From: Clostridium brassicae | Lineage (GTDB): Bacteria; Bacillota; Clostridia; Clostridiales; Clostridiaceae | Reading direction: 5' to 3' | Assembly (NCBI RefSeq): GCF_026738875.1 | Contig: NZ_JAPQFJ010000004.1 | Span: 1 to 64,000 of the forward strand | Length of the DNA: 64,000 nt | Shown: one piece after another, positions 18,337 to 26,746 of the stretch | Layout: every line of letters begins with the position of its first letter | How positions within the stretch are numbered: position 1 is the first letter of the stretch | Translations under genes and position numbers: made by a program | The notes under the pieces: model-generated | The model's database searches: none | Told to the model about the DNA's origin: nothing | The model's input: only the letters and a program-made list of their open reading frames with translations

Positions 18337-19410
18337 ATGCGAAAAATATCTGTTTCACAAATACAAGGCGGAGAAATACTTGGAAAGCCTCTATATGATG
18401 ATCATGGAAGAATTTTATTAGCCAAAGGTATTATTTTAAAACCAGGTTATAAAATGAGACTAACCCAAATGTGTATATTATCAGTTTACATAGACGATGA
18501 ACTTTCAAAAGAAGTGGAAATGGAAGATTTCCTTTCTGAAGAAACAAGAGAAGAAACTAAAGGAATAATAAGAAAAGAATTTAAAAATTTCCTAACTAAT
18601 AGCAATACTTCTTCTAATAAAATTATTAGTACTGTTGATAAAGTTATAGATGAGATACTTTCAAGGGACGAGGTAATAATAAATATTTGTGATATAAAAT
18701 CTAAAGATCAATATATTTATGAGCATTGTGTTAACGTTTGTGGTCTATCTATAATAATGGGGATTCATTTAGGCTATTCAAAATCACACCTTAGAGAATT
18801 AGCTGTAGGTGCTCTTCTTCATGACCTTGGTAAATTAATAACTCCTGAAGATATTCTTAATAAATATATGACAGGAGAAATTTCTGAAGATGAGATGGAC
18901 ATTATAAGAACTCATCCTCTAGATGGATATGAGATATTAAATGAAAAATCCAACATAAGTTATATATCTAAAGCCATAATACTTATGCACCATGAACATT
19001 ATAATGGGACTGGCTATCCTTTAGGATTCAAAGATGATAAACTTCATGAAACTGTTAAACTTGTATCTATTTGTAACACTTTTGATAATCTTATTTCTGA
19101 TTTTCCTGGCAAGAAAAAAATGGAAGTATATGAAGCTCTAGAATACATTACAGCTATGAGCAACATATTATTTGATAAAAAATTAGTAGATATATTTGTT
19201 GAAAATGTAGCCGCTTACCCTTCTGGAACACTTATTGTTCTTAATACAAATGAAAAAGGAATAGTATTAAAACAAAATAAACAGCTACCGTCAAGGCCAA
19301 TTATAAATATTTTAGTTGATAAAGATGGTGTTAAATTAAAAGAAGCTAAAAAATTAGATTTATCAGAGGAAACTACTTTATTCATCAATGGAACATTAAC
19401 AACACTCTAA
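18337..19410 (+). CDS. HD-GYP-domain cyclic-di-GMP phosphodiesterase
   Basis: 357 aa. The C-terminal half is an HD-GYP domain with HDLGK, a THPLDGYEIL helix and HHEHYNGTGYP, all the metal and substrate residues of the family that opens cyclic di-GMP. The N-terminal ~110 residues have no sensor I can name. I take the ATG at 18337 as start: AAGGAG lies 11 bases before it, whereas the TTG three codons earlier is only 2 bases away. Followed by a strong bidirectional terminator. Confidence 0.85.
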   Translation: MRKISVSQIQGGEILGKPLYDDHGRILLAKGIILKPGYKMRLTQMCILSVYIDDELSKEVEMEDFLSEETREETKGIIRKEFKNFLTNSNTSSNKIISTVDKVIDEILSRDEVIINICDIKSKDQYIYEHCVNVCGLSIIMGIHLGYSKSHLRELAVGALLHDLGKLITPEDILNKYMTGEISEDEMDIIRTHPLDGYEILNEKSNISYISKAIILMHHEHYNGTGYPLGFKDDKLHETVKLVSICNTFDNLISDFPGKKKMEVYEALEYITAMSNILFDKKLVDIFVENVAAYPSGTLIVLNTNEKGIVLKQNKQLPSRPIINILVDKDGVKLKEAKKLDLSEETTLFINGTLTTL

Positions 19411-19460
19411 TAATTTAATCTCTAATATTCCTTGACTATGAATATAAAGTATTACTAGAC

Positions 19461-19496
19461 AAACTCACCTTACATTTATTAATTTTAGGTGAGTTT
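19461..19496. terminator. Bidirectional terminator
   Basis: AAACTCACCT (19461-19470) pairs with AGGTGAGTTT (19487-19496) between the convergent HD-GYP gene and the type VII toxin module, with T/A runs on both sides. Confidence 0.8.
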
Positions 19497-19523
19497 TAAC
19501 TATTTTTAAATATTAATATTCTT

Positions 19524-19811
19524 TTAAATACTTTTTTCCATAATCTTCTCCTTCTCTTTGGAAAGAGCTAAAGAATAGCCTAATTCTTCTTCATCTTGAT
19601 ATCCAACAAAAAGAAGTCTTTTTATTTCCTTATGATTAAACATTCTAAGTTGTTCTGGTGTTTGCAATCCTTGTGGTACTAAACATCCACAGTAATCCCA
19701 TATAACCTCATCATCTTCTGTAAGTCTTAAAAGACGCCCTATTATCATTATTTTTTCTTTTTTTTCTAAATCAAGCATCACAATACTTCCAACTGGTAAT
19801 AATCTTTTCAT
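19524..19811 (-). CDS. DUF4176-domain protein of the type VII toxin module
   Basis: 95 aa, resembling DUF4176 (opening LLPVGSIVMLD, then RLLRLTEDDEVIWDYCGCLVPQG). Genes of this family recur in Firmicutes type VII toxin loci, but their role is not established. It starts two bases after the stop of the membrane-protein gene, with AAGGAG before the ATG, so it is the last gene of the operon 22898 to 19524. A role as an accessory or chaperone is inference. Confidence 0.75.
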   Translation of the reverse strand: MKRLLPVGSIVMLDLEKKEKIMIIGRLLRLTEDDEVIWDYCGCLVPQGLQTPEQLRMFNHKEIKRLLFVGYQDEEELGYSLALSKEKEKIMEKSI

Positions 19812-19812
19812 T

Positions 19813-20544
19813 CTATTTCTCCTTTGGTATGTAATTTATTTGTTTTTTTAATTCTTGAATTTTATCATACTGCAAGTATTCAAAATATCCATAAGTTACA
19901 AATCCAGAAAAAACAACTAAAAAAATGTAACTCAATATTAAAATAAAAAAATACGGCTTTTTAAAATATGCGATACTTACTAATAGCTGAACTATAGGAA
20001 TTATAATAGTAGAGTAAGAAGGCATTTTATTATCAGTATATAAATACTGTTTAATAAATTTTTTGGGTGATTCTATTCTAACTTTCATGAATGTTATCAA
20101 TGAAAATAAAGCTAAAATAATAAAGCAAATTAAATACTCCTTATTATTCCATTTTCCAAATAAAACTGTCTGAAATCCAAAGATCCCACCATATATAAAA
20201 GCAATTAATAAAAAAATATTAGAATTTTCAAATTTATAGAAAATTTTTTCATCTTCAAAATCACTATCTTTAACTTTTTTAAATAATACAATGTTATAAA
20301 TTACAGAGAATATCAGAGGTATCACGTATAAGACTCTAATTCCCAAAGAAATCCATGAACATGTAATTATATATGGTACAAATGCAATGCTAAAAAACTG
20401 TATTATATATCCTGGTTTTTCTGTTTTTGAAAGTCGTCCCTTTAATTTATATTTTAGAACCTTATCATATTCTTTTATAATATGTTCTATACTCTTTTTA
20501 TCATCTGGATAGTTAACTTTCGGAAAAATATTATCTACCAACAT
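19813..20544 (-). CDS. Polytopic membrane protein, candidate immunity protein
   Basis: 243 aa with five to six predicted membrane segments after a charged N-terminal ~60 residues. No motif is recognisable. It overlaps the end of the glycine-zipper toxin gene by 10 bases and precedes the DUF4176 gene. Polytopic membrane proteins are the known type of immunity protein against membrane-depolarising type VII toxins such as staphylococcal TspA, so immunity is the natural inference. Start at ATG with GGTGGG 7 bases upstream; a TTG five codons earlier is less likely. Confidence 0.65.
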   Translation of the reverse strand: MLVDNIFPKVNYPDDKKSIEHIIKEYDKVLKYKLKGRLSKTEKPGYIIQFFSIAFVPYIITCSWISLGIRVLYVIPLIFSVIYNIVLFKKVKDSDFEDEKIFYKFENSNIFLLIAFIYGGIFGFQTVLFGKWNNKEYLICFIILALFSLITFMKVRIESPKKFIKQYLYTDNKMPSYSTIIIPIVQLLVSIAYFKKPYFFILILSYIFLVVFSGFVTYGYFEYLQYDKIQELKKQINYIPKEK

Positions 20545-21818
20545 AACGAATCCCACCAATCTCCAATATCATTTGCTTTATCAACAATCCATTCTCCTGC
20601 TGGCTTTATAGCATCATCATATGCTTTAATTAAAATGGGTTTAACAAGTATATTATAAGCAAATCCTGCTGCTGCTCCACCAACAAAACCTACTCCAAGG
20701 CCTATAACAGTACCAACTCCTGGTGTAACTGTAGTACCTACTACACCTAATGCTTTTGAAGTTGCAAAAGCAGCCCCCGCTGTACTTGCTACTATACCTC
20801 CCCATTCAATACCTGCATCAACAACAACATCATCTAATTCGGCCCCATTTTCACTATAATTTTTCCATTCGTCATAAGATATTTTACCAATGTTATATGC
20901 TGTAGCAGCTATACCTAACCATCTGCTAATCTTAGATAAATTATTTTTTGTAGAATCTAAACCATCAATCTTTGATAATTTAGATTCACGTATTGCTTTC
21001 AATTGTTCCATAGTTTCTCTCTTAATATTAATCTTAGCTGCGCTTAATTGACTATTTGTTATTTGCCTATTTAACTTAGTGATTTGTCCTGTTAAAGACT
21101 TAATATCCAACTGGTATTTATCAAGATTTTTTCCTAAATAGCCTTTTTCAAGAACTCCAACAAAACCACCCATAGCAAACTCTTGAGATAAATCTTTTAT
21201 CATGTCGCTATAGGTATTAGGTTGATCTGCACTTAATAAATCTAAGAGTACTATCTCGCTTGGACTTTGCTTCGTCTTATGTTTTATTTCATCTATTTTA
21301 TTTTTTAATTCATTTTGATCTAATCCTGCTAGTTCTTTCAACAATTCTTGAGTTTCTTCATTTGCAAGAGCGGAAATTTTAAGTGCATCTTCTTTACTCA
21401 CACCTTGTTTTATAAGTTCATTATATATACTATCTACAAGTTCCTCTTGTTCACCACTTTTTATAATAGATACATAAACACCATATTCTTCAGTTTCTTC
21501 AATAAAATTTAATGAATTAGTAAGAACAGCTTTTAATCCTGCATCTATCTTTTCCAACGGTGTATAAAAAGCTTCAAATGCAGTATGAAAATTGTTATAC
21601 CTATTTGTTTCTTCATTTAGATATCTATTAATGATTGCAAAATCACTTTCATAATTAGATTTATCCCATACACTTGATGGCATATCTACTTTTTGAATTA
21701 AATTATCCATACTTTTCAATCTAGATACTATATCTTCAATATAATTTAAATTACTCTTAATTTCTCTATTTGTATCTCTACATTCACTATAATCAGCCAT
21801 AAAAATATCCTTTGACAT
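20535..21818 (-). CDS. Type VII-secreted toxin candidate with glycine-zipper C terminus
   Basis: 427 aa. The N-terminal ~130 residues are helical, as in LXG/WXG-type secretion domains, and a coiled-coil region follows. Residues about 330-400 form a glycine/alanine-rich hydrophobic zone (GIVASTAGAAFATS, GVGTVIGLGVGFVGGAAAG) of glycine-zipper character, able to insert into membranes. The C terminus ends in tryptophan-rich WWDSLCW. It resembles in layout, not demonstrably in sequence, TspA-type depolarising toxins. Start chosen at the ATG with GGAGGT 6 bases upstream; GTG two codons earlier abuts that site. Flanked by small helical partners upstream and a membrane protein downstream. Confidence 0.65.
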   Translation of the reverse strand: MSKDIFMADYSECRDTNREIKSNLNYIEDIVSRLKSMDNLIQKVDMPSSVWDKSNYESDFAIINRYLNEETNRYNNFHTAFEAFYTPLEKIDAGLKAVLTNSLNFIEETEEYGVYVSIIKSGEQEELVDSIYNELIKQGVSKEDALKISALANEETQELLKELAGLDQNELKNKIDEIKHKTKQSPSEIVLLDLLSADQPNTYSDMIKDLSQEFAMGGFVGVLEKGYLGKNLDKYQLDIKSLTGQITKLNRQITNSQLSAAKINIKRETMEQLKAIRESKLSKIDGLDSTKNNLSKISRWLGIAATAYNIGKISYDEWKNYSENGAELDDVVVDAGIEWGGIVASTAGAAFATSKALGVVGTTVTPGVGTVIGLGVGFVGGAAAGFAYNILVKPILIKAYDDAIKPAGEWIVDKANDIGDWWDSLCW

Positions 21819-21820
21819 AC

Positions 21821-22141
21821 TCACACCTCCAGCGAAAATTTTAAGCTATCCCTTTGTTCAATTAACATTTCAGAAGTTGATTTTACTTCTTCAATAAATT
21901 CTTTTAATTGTACAAGTTCACTTAATTTTTTTAAATACTCCATTTTCCAATCATCAAAGTTTTTTTTGAATTTATCAAAACTTTCGCCTTTCCACAGCTC
22001 TTTACTTTCTATATTATTCACTTCTGATTCAAAGTCAAAATATAATTGGGTTAGATTTTGTATTGATTTATTATAACTTTTTTTAAGAGTATCTAATGAT
22101 GTATTATCAATATAAAAATTGCTATTTGAAATTCCTGCCAT
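21821..22141 (-). CDS. Small WXG100-like helical protein
   Basis: 106 aa, almost entirely helical, with a W-x-G turn (ELWKGESF) between two long helices, as in WXG100 proteins. It lies directly upstream of the toxin gene (2-base gap) and probably pairs with the toxin N terminus for targeting to EssC. Start at MAGISNS, with GAGAGG upstream; the open frame extends 17 codons further into the previous gene. Confidence 0.65.
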   Translation of the reverse strand: MAGISNSNFYIDNTSLDTLKKSYNKSIQNLTQLYFDFESEVNNIESKELWKGESFDKFKKNFDDWKMEYLKKLSELVQLKEFIEEVKSTSEMLIEQRDSLKFSLEV

Positions 22142-22145
22142 AATT

Positions 22146-22502
22146 CTATTCCTCTCTGTAACTTTCAAGTAAACTTTTAAGATCTCTTTCAAGTTCTTCT
22201 AATTTTTTATTAATACCATTTATTCCTTTTTGTATTTCATTAAGAATCATTTTTTGCACCTCATGAAGATTAGTATTCTTAACTTGAAGTGCACTTAATA
22301 AATCATCTTCTTCTCCTATTGCCTCTATACAATTTGATTTTACTTTTTCATATTGATCATTCATTAATAAACTTATTCCATTTCCAGCTTGCTTACAATA
22401 ATCTTCTGCATTAAGCATATATGCTTTATACTCTGTATATTTTTCAATCTCTTTCCTACATTCATAAATCTTTTCTCGTATTCTTTCCTTATTTTTTGAC
22501 AT
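22146..22502 (-). CDS. Small coiled-coil protein, YwqH/DUF5082-like
   Basis: 118 aa, charged and coiled-coil throughout (RIREKIYECRKEIEKY near the start, KKLEELERDLKSLLES near the end), like the small helical proteins that precede LXG toxins in Bacillus (YwqH/DUF5082 type). The similarity is by character and context rather than by firm motif. ATG chosen at MSKNK, since GAGGAGAGG lies just upstream. A toxin-targeting partner is likely. Confidence 0.55.
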   Translation of the reverse strand: MSKNKERIREKIYECRKEIEKYTEYKAYMLNAEDYCKQAGNGISLLMNDQYEKVKSNCIEAIGEEDDLLSALQVKNTNLHEVQKMILNEIQKGINGINKKLEELERDLKSLLESYREE

Positions 22503-22589
22503 ATAAAACCCTCTCCTCATTTATGCATATAAAAGAAAACACAAATATAAGGTATTTGTTATTTTTTTAATATAGCTTAATTTTAAATA

Positions 22590-22898
22590 TTAAGATTTTC
22601 TATAAGACTTTGCTATTTCCATATCTTTCTCCAAGAAATCCTTAGATGTTTGTTCTACCTTTCTGCTCAGCTTGTCTATATTTTTAATACTTTTTTTTAA
22701 TTCTTTAAAAACATCCTCACTTTTATCACTATAGGCTTCTCTATATTCACCTTTCATTTTGTCTTCAGCATCTTTACTATCTTTCTCTAATTGTTCTAAT
22801 AATTTATCTGCATCTTCATAAATTTGATGCATAATCGTATATGCCTTTTGAACAGAAGCATAATCAAATTTAATTGTATCATCTTTCCAAAATCCCAT
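22590..22898 (-). CDS. Small helical WXG-like protein, first gene of toxin module
   Basis: 102 aa, opening MGFWKDDTIKFDY, two long amphipathic helices, no cysteine. Size, helix-turn-helix layout and position fit the Lap1/WXG100-like targeting factors encoded upstream of type VII toxins. GGAG precedes the ATG. It is the promoter-proximal gene of the module running down to 19524; 87 bases separate it from the next gene. Confidence 0.6.
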   Translation of the reverse strand: MGFWKDDTIKFDYASVQKAYTIMHQIYEDADKLLEQLEKDSKDAEDKMKGEYREAYSDKSEDVFKELKKSIKNIDKLSRKVEQTSKDFLEKDMEIAKSYRKS

Positions 22899-22982
22899 AT
22901 AATTACTCCTTTAAAATTTCTATACTTATTCATTTTTCCTTCATGTTTTTTATAAATATTTCCATAAAACAAAAAACTTTAA

Positions 22983-23105
22983 TTCTTTACTTTATTTTTA
23001 CCTACTTGTCCATTTTCTGAAATAACAGAAACACCTCTAAATTTAGATATTCCTTCAGTTATTCCTTATATCTTCCCAAATATTGAACATATATTGTCTT
23101 CCATA
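22983..23105 (-). pseudogene. Fragment of an LXG toxin N-terminal domain
   Basis: Translated on the minus strand it reads EDNICSIFGKI, then a stop, then GITEGISKFRGVSVISENG, matching the end of the N-terminal domain of the LXG proteins at 28011-29012 and 31282-32952. It is cut at both ends and carries an internal TAA, so it is a relic. The rest of the 22899-23630 gap is AT-rich and holds nothing else recognisable apart from the terminator at 23417-23449. Confidence 0.8.
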
Positions 23106-23416
23106 TACTCATTTACTTTATTACATTTCAATATTAATACAATTGACAATATATATCTATTTTTTACATTAATATTTATTTTATTCCTTTATTTTAATAA
23201 TTTTGTATATGAGTGTCAAGTTTTACCTGCCTTTTATCTTTTAAATTATTCATTTTTTTACAATTATGTTTTACTTTATAAATCGTTTTTTAGTACTTTT
23301 ATATCTTTTATCCTATACATATTATTGTTATGAATTCCATTAACTTTTAAGTGGAATTATTGCGCCTAGGATTTTCTTTACCATATACTTGTAATTTACT
23401 AACTACTAAAAAAATA

Positions 23417-23449
23417 ATGAACCAACCTACGTAAATTCGGCTGATTCAT
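23417..23449 (-). terminator. Terminator after the SUKH-type gene (repeated element)
   Basis: ATGAACCAAC pairs with GGCTGATTCAT (one or two mismatches), followed on the minus strand by a run of T. The same ~35-base unit with small changes recurs at 25878-25911 after the endonuclease V gene, a sign that the surrounding modules were duplicated. Confidence 0.7.
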
Positions 23450-23630
23450 TTCATCTTTTTACTACATTATTGTAATTATGCAGTAAGCTATTTATCTATT
23501 TATTTCACTTATACTAATCTCATTTTTATGTTATTAGATAAATCTCATTATGAAGTAACTTATATATATGCTCTAAATCTTCTATAGTTATACTCTTCCA
23601 TTGGCTATTTTCTTTTAAAGCAGTCAATAA

Positions 23631-23990
23631 TTATTCTCTATTGACTGCAACCATTTCACTAATGGCAGTTCCTAACCAAGCCCAAAAATCATTATGCTCT
23701 TTTCTTTGCTCATAACCTTCTGATGCAAAATCATGTATTATTTGGACTTTTCCACCTTTACCTACTTCAAAGCATGCTATATCATCATTGTCATCTCGTC
23801 TTGCAAAATGTATAAGCTTTCTATTAGGGTATCTTTCCTTAAGTCCTTTTAATCTCTTTAACACTCTTTCTTCATCCATTATATACCACAAATCAAAGTC
23901 TAATAAATTTAATTCTATAGCTTTTATAAATGAAGCTGGATATTGAAACCCATCAATTGCTAGTCTATCTTCTAAAACTTCTACGTTCAT
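23631..23990 (-). CDS. SUKH/SMI1-KNR4-type immunity protein
   Basis: 119 aa. The pattern of a Phe/Tyr-rich N terminus (DGFQYPASF), a central ARRDDNDDIACFE strand pair, then IIHDFASEGYEQR and a closing aromatic helix FWAWL is that of SUKH (SMI1/KNR4) proteins, the commonest immunity family of bacterial polymorphic toxins. It lies just downstream of a decayed toxin tail (24056-24152), presumably its former partner, so it now looks like an orphan immunity gene. ATG with GGATAGG upstream. Confidence 0.75.
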   Translation of the reverse strand: MNVEVLEDRLAIDGFQYPASFIKAIELNLLDFDLWYIMDEERVLKRLKGLKERYPNRKLIHFARRDDNDDIACFEVGKGGKVQIIHDFASEGYEQRKEHNDFWAWLGTAISEMVAVNRE

Positions 23991-24055
23991 AATTATTTAC
24001 CTATCCTTCCCATAATATCTGATCTAAATCGATTATTATTCCTAAATAACGCTTT

Positions 24056-24690
24056 TTATTTTCCAATTCTTAATTCAATTGACTTTCCCCATGTTTTTGG
24101 AACACCCTTTTTAGTTGTAAATCTATCAATTAGACTTTCTTGGTAAAAGTTCATTATAATTTAGTATAAACAAGTTTATAACCATATAATTTATTGCTAA
24201 TCACTTCATCATCTTTTATTACTATATCATCAATAGGAATTTCTATTCCATAAAATGTAGGTGAAGGACATTCTATTAAATCGTAAATATAATTATATCC
24301 ATCTTTTTTATAAACAGAGTTCTTAGGAGTTTTACTCCTTAGAACTCGTTATCCAGGGACGTAGCCACTCTTTACTCCCACTTTGAAAAAGAGGGGAGTA
24401 TTAGAGTGGGTAGTCATCGGATAAACTATTTGCTTAGGCAAATTAGATATCTCATTTAGAAAATATGTCTTGAATCCTACATCAATTCCTAAAACATTAC
24501 ATTTAATGTATTTCCGTGCATCTTCATATGTAAATATAGTTTCTTTTATTTTCTTATATTCATCTTCGCCTAAAACAATTTTTCCATATTCTAGTATTTG
24601 CTTTTCTTCTGCTGTTAATTCTCTTGGATTTTTTAACATTAATTGTCTTACTTCACTTTTATCTACTTGTCCATTTTCTGAAATAATAGA
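24056..24690 (-). pseudogene. Decayed LXG linker plus toxin-tail module
   Basis: Minus-strand translation starts abruptly in the LXG domain (SENGQVDKSEV...), runs through the linker, meets the TAA after GYVPG at 24349, then continues in the same frame through the linker tail to GYKLVYTKL and a stop near 24150. Right after this junction another frame encodes a toxin C terminus (LIDRFTTKKGVPKTWGKS...) ending at 24056. No complete toxin domain remains. The upstream edge at 24690 is an abrupt loss of homology. This is the third linker copy; the SUKH gene follows. The open stretch 24349-24639 alone should not be taken as a functional gene. Confidence 0.75.
24317..24420 (-). repeat. Linker-embedded hairpin element, copy A
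   Basis: Contains a 14-bp stem with one mismatch (24317-24330 with 24334-24347) and an upstream CCCACT/AGTGGG, ACTCCC/GGGAGT stem. The order of hairpins, with TCCCTGGATAACGAG between them, resembles right-end/omega-RNA-type sequences of IS200/IS605 elements. The in-frame TAA lies at its centre. Copies B and C are at 25744-25815 and 27979-28083. Confidence 0.45.
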
Positions 24691-24720
24691 TTAGAGTTAA
24701 AACTATAACTATAAAAATTA

Positions 24721-24752
24721 ATGGCAGTAACGATTTTTAACCATTACTACCA
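24721..24752 (-). terminator. Terminator after the EndoU toxin-immunity pair
   Basis: GGCAGTAACG pairs with CATTACTACC (near-perfect), and the minus-strand stem is followed by ATTAATTTTTAT. It lies 60 bases past the immunity-gene stop. Confidence 0.6.
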
Positions 24753-24814
24753 TCCTAACATTACTTTTATCTTTCCTCATATGCTTACTATAGAATAATA
24801 ATTATGCAATTTAA

Positions 24815-25144
24815 TTATAACTGTGATTTATTTATAATTATCCACACTTCTATTAATGACAATAATTCATCAGTTTCTATTTTACATTTATTTGACATTT
24901 CACTTGGTACAAAATCAACAATAACATTTGTAAAATCTCTATTTATTTCAAGACTGCAAATATTACCTGATACCTCCTCATTATTACTAACTCTATTAAT
25001 TACTCTCTCAATAAATTCTTTGAAGATTGGCTCTCCAAATGACTCCATATCTTCGAAAACATACTCTATCAATTTAATTTCTTGTGGAAGGATAATCCTA
25101 TTATATCCATAATTACTTTTCTCAATTGAAAACATATATTTCAT
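24815..25144 (-). CDS. Candidate immunity protein for the EndoU toxin
   Basis: 109 aa, acidic, with no membrane segment and no motif I can name. It starts 19 bases after the EndoU-domain stop with AAGGAG 8 bases before the ATG, and a terminator follows. Position directly downstream of a toxin domain is the only evidence for the immunity role. Confidence 0.55.
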   Translation of the reverse strand: MKYMFSIEKSNYGYNRIILPQEIKLIEYVFEDMESFGEPIFKEFIERVINRVSNNEEVSGNICSLEINRDFTNVIVDFVPSEMSNKCKIETDELLSLIEVWIIINKSQL

Positions 25145-25163
25145 ATATTTTACTCCTTTCTAT

Positions 25164-25631
25164 TTATTTTGAATAAACTGGGAACGCAGTATCTACTAGC
25201 CCTTTCTCATTCAACCACATTTTTATAGGCATCCCACAACTAGTCTTCCCCGTATACCATCCTGCTTTATTAAATTGTATCCCCTCATGAACTTCTTTTA
25301 TTGAATTTATAATATTTACTCTGTTCCAACTATCAGGGAAAAATGTTGAAAATTTTGTTTTCCCATTCATTTCAACCATCCCCTTATAAACTCCAAATTT
25401 ATCTGGACTACTAATATTAGATATTGTAGCTTCTGACATAATACTTGGTTTGTGATATCCAGAAGGTAATCCTTTTCCATTAATATTTCCATGAAAAATA
25501 TGCTCTAATGCATTTTTAGATACAATTGATTCAGCTTCAGTAACCCCTTCTATAGATGAAACAGTCCCTGTTAATACTACTGGCTCATTAGTATAAACAA
25601 GTTTATAACCATATAATTTATTGCTAATCAC
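25164..25631 (-). CDS. Bacterial EndoU nuclease toxin domain, orphan cassette
   Basis: 155 aa from a GTG. Residues 1-30 are the tail of the shared linker (GYKLVYTNEPVVLTGTV). The remainder matches bacterial EndoU RNase toxins, with ALEHIFHGNI and SGYHKPS carrying the two catalytic histidines, and a C-terminal strand region (GWYTGKTSCGMPIKMWL). The open frame extends upstream through the linker to the TAA at about 25783, but there is no LXG domain in front: homology stops at 25815. As it stands it lacks a secretion domain and a good ribosome site, so it looks like a silent cassette that could recombine onto an LXG N terminus. Confidence 0.75.
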   Translation of the reverse strand: MISNKLYGYKLVYTNEPVVLTGTVSSIEGVTEAESIVSKNALEHIFHGNINGKGLPSGYHKPSIMSEATISNISSPDKFGVYKGMVEMNGKTKFSTFFPDSWNRVNIINSIKEVHEGIQFNKAGWYTGKTSCGMPIKMWLNEKGLVDTAFPVYSK

Positions 25632-25743
25632 TTCATCATCTTTTATTCCTATATCATCAATGGGAATTTCTATTCCATAAAATGTAGGTGAAGGACATTC
25701 TATTAAATCGTAAATATAAGTATATCCATCTTTTTTATAAACA

Positions 25744-25815
25744 GAATTCTTAGGAGTTTTACTCCTTAGAACTCGTTATCCAAGGACGTAGCCACTCTTT
25801 ACTCCCACTTTGAAG
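25744..25815 (-). repeat. Linker-embedded hairpin element, copy B (truncated)
   Basis: Same element as 24317-24420, but homology ends inside its first hairpin (at about 25815), so the EndoU cassette boundary falls within the element. It carries the same in-frame TAA after GYVLG. Confidence 0.45.
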
Positions 25816-25877
25816 AATTTGTAAATATATATATGTTTTTTTGTATATATGCCATTTCTTTATAAGTATAAAAAATA

Positions 25878-25911
25878 ATGAACCAGCCTACTTAAATTTC
25901 CGCTGATTCAT
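25878..25911 (-). terminator. Terminator after the endonuclease V gene
   Basis: ATGAACCAGC (25878-25887) pairs with GCTGATTCAT (25902-25911), with one G:T-type mismatch, and a T run follows on the minus strand. Near-copy at 23417-23449. The rest of 25816-26040 is AT-rich, with no gene seen. Confidence 0.75.
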
Positions 25912-26040
25912 TTCATGTTTTCAATGCATCATTACAATTATGTGGTATATTTTATAAGATTAATTTCCTATAACTATACAACTTGCATAGTTATTAAGAT
26001 TTATCCTTTTTATGCATTAACTTTTATTATAATTTTGCAG

Positions 26041-26745
26041 TTACCTTAGTTTTCTTCTACTGATATGTGTTTCTAAATCTGCCAATCTGGTTGGAATTGG
26101 TAGTCTGCTTTCTCTGTTAATTAATTTTAATACTATTTCTGTACAAGTTTCTAAATCAACATTGTTTCCACATGATATAAATATAGGCTTTACATCTTTT
26201 CTTGTTCTAAGAACTCTACCATATACCTCTCCATTTATTATAATATCAGTATATGAACTTTCTTTACCCTCTGGCATCTTAAAATCCACTCCATTAACTT
26301 TTAAATAACTTTTTGCAACTCCTATAGTTGGTTTATCTAAGAAAAATGATGCATGAGTAGCTATGCCCATATGATTAAAGTGCAAGTATCCATTACCATC
26401 AAACATAAATATATCAGGCTCTACTACTAATTTTTTTGAAGCCTCAATAACTAAAGGCAACTCCCTGAATGCTAAAAATCCAGGTATATATGGTACTTTT
26501 ATCTCCCCTACACTATTAACTTTTTCAACTACCTCTTTGGTATTATAATCAATAACAACTATAGAGCATGTTCCATACTGCTTATTTTTATATTCCCAAT
26601 AAGCTAAATCCACACCTGCTACTAATCTAATACTACTTTTATTAAAGGTATTTTTTAACATTATTTTTTTCTTTAACTCATTTTGTATCTTAATAAAATC
26701 TGATTCCTCATAAACATTAAAATTATGAATTTCTTTTATTTCCAT
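26041..26745 (-). CDS. nfi: Endonuclease V
   Basis: 234 aa. Family motifs are clear: VAGVDLAYW (catalytic Asp), the wedge PYIPGFLAFRELPLV, DIFMFDGNGYLH, HMGIATHAS and IGVAKSYL. The enzyme cuts DNA or RNA next to deaminated bases such as inosine. It overlaps nothing but follows the YwqK-type gene by one base, downstream of a deaminase toxin domain; the same order (toxin, ywqK, ywqL/nfi) occurs in the Bacillus subtilis ywq operon. AAGGAG precedes the ATG. Repair of self-inflicted deamination damage is a reasonable inference. Confidence 0.92.
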   Translation of the reverse strand: MEIKEIHNFNVYEESDFIKIQNELKKKIMLKNTFNKSSIRLVAGVDLAYWEYKNKQYGTCSIVVIDYNTKEVVEKVNSVGEIKVPYIPGFLAFRELPLVIEASKKLVVEPDIFMFDGNGYLHFNHMGIATHASFFLDKPTIGVAKSYLKVNGVDFKMPEGKESSYTDIIINGEVYGRVLRTRKDVKPIFISCGNNVDLETCTEIVLKLINRESRLPIPTRLADLETHISRRKLR

Positions 26746-26746
26746 T

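Noticed and set aside
23094-23333. 79-codon plus-strand frame rich in Phe, Leu and Tyr.
   Set aside because: It lies in very AT-rich sequence without a ribosome site and overlaps the LXG relic on the other strand; composition alone explains it.
24349-24639. Open frame of 96 codons starting at MLKNPREL as an independent small gene.
   Set aside because: It is an internal piece of the LXG domain plus linker with no ribosome site; annotated as part of the decayed module.
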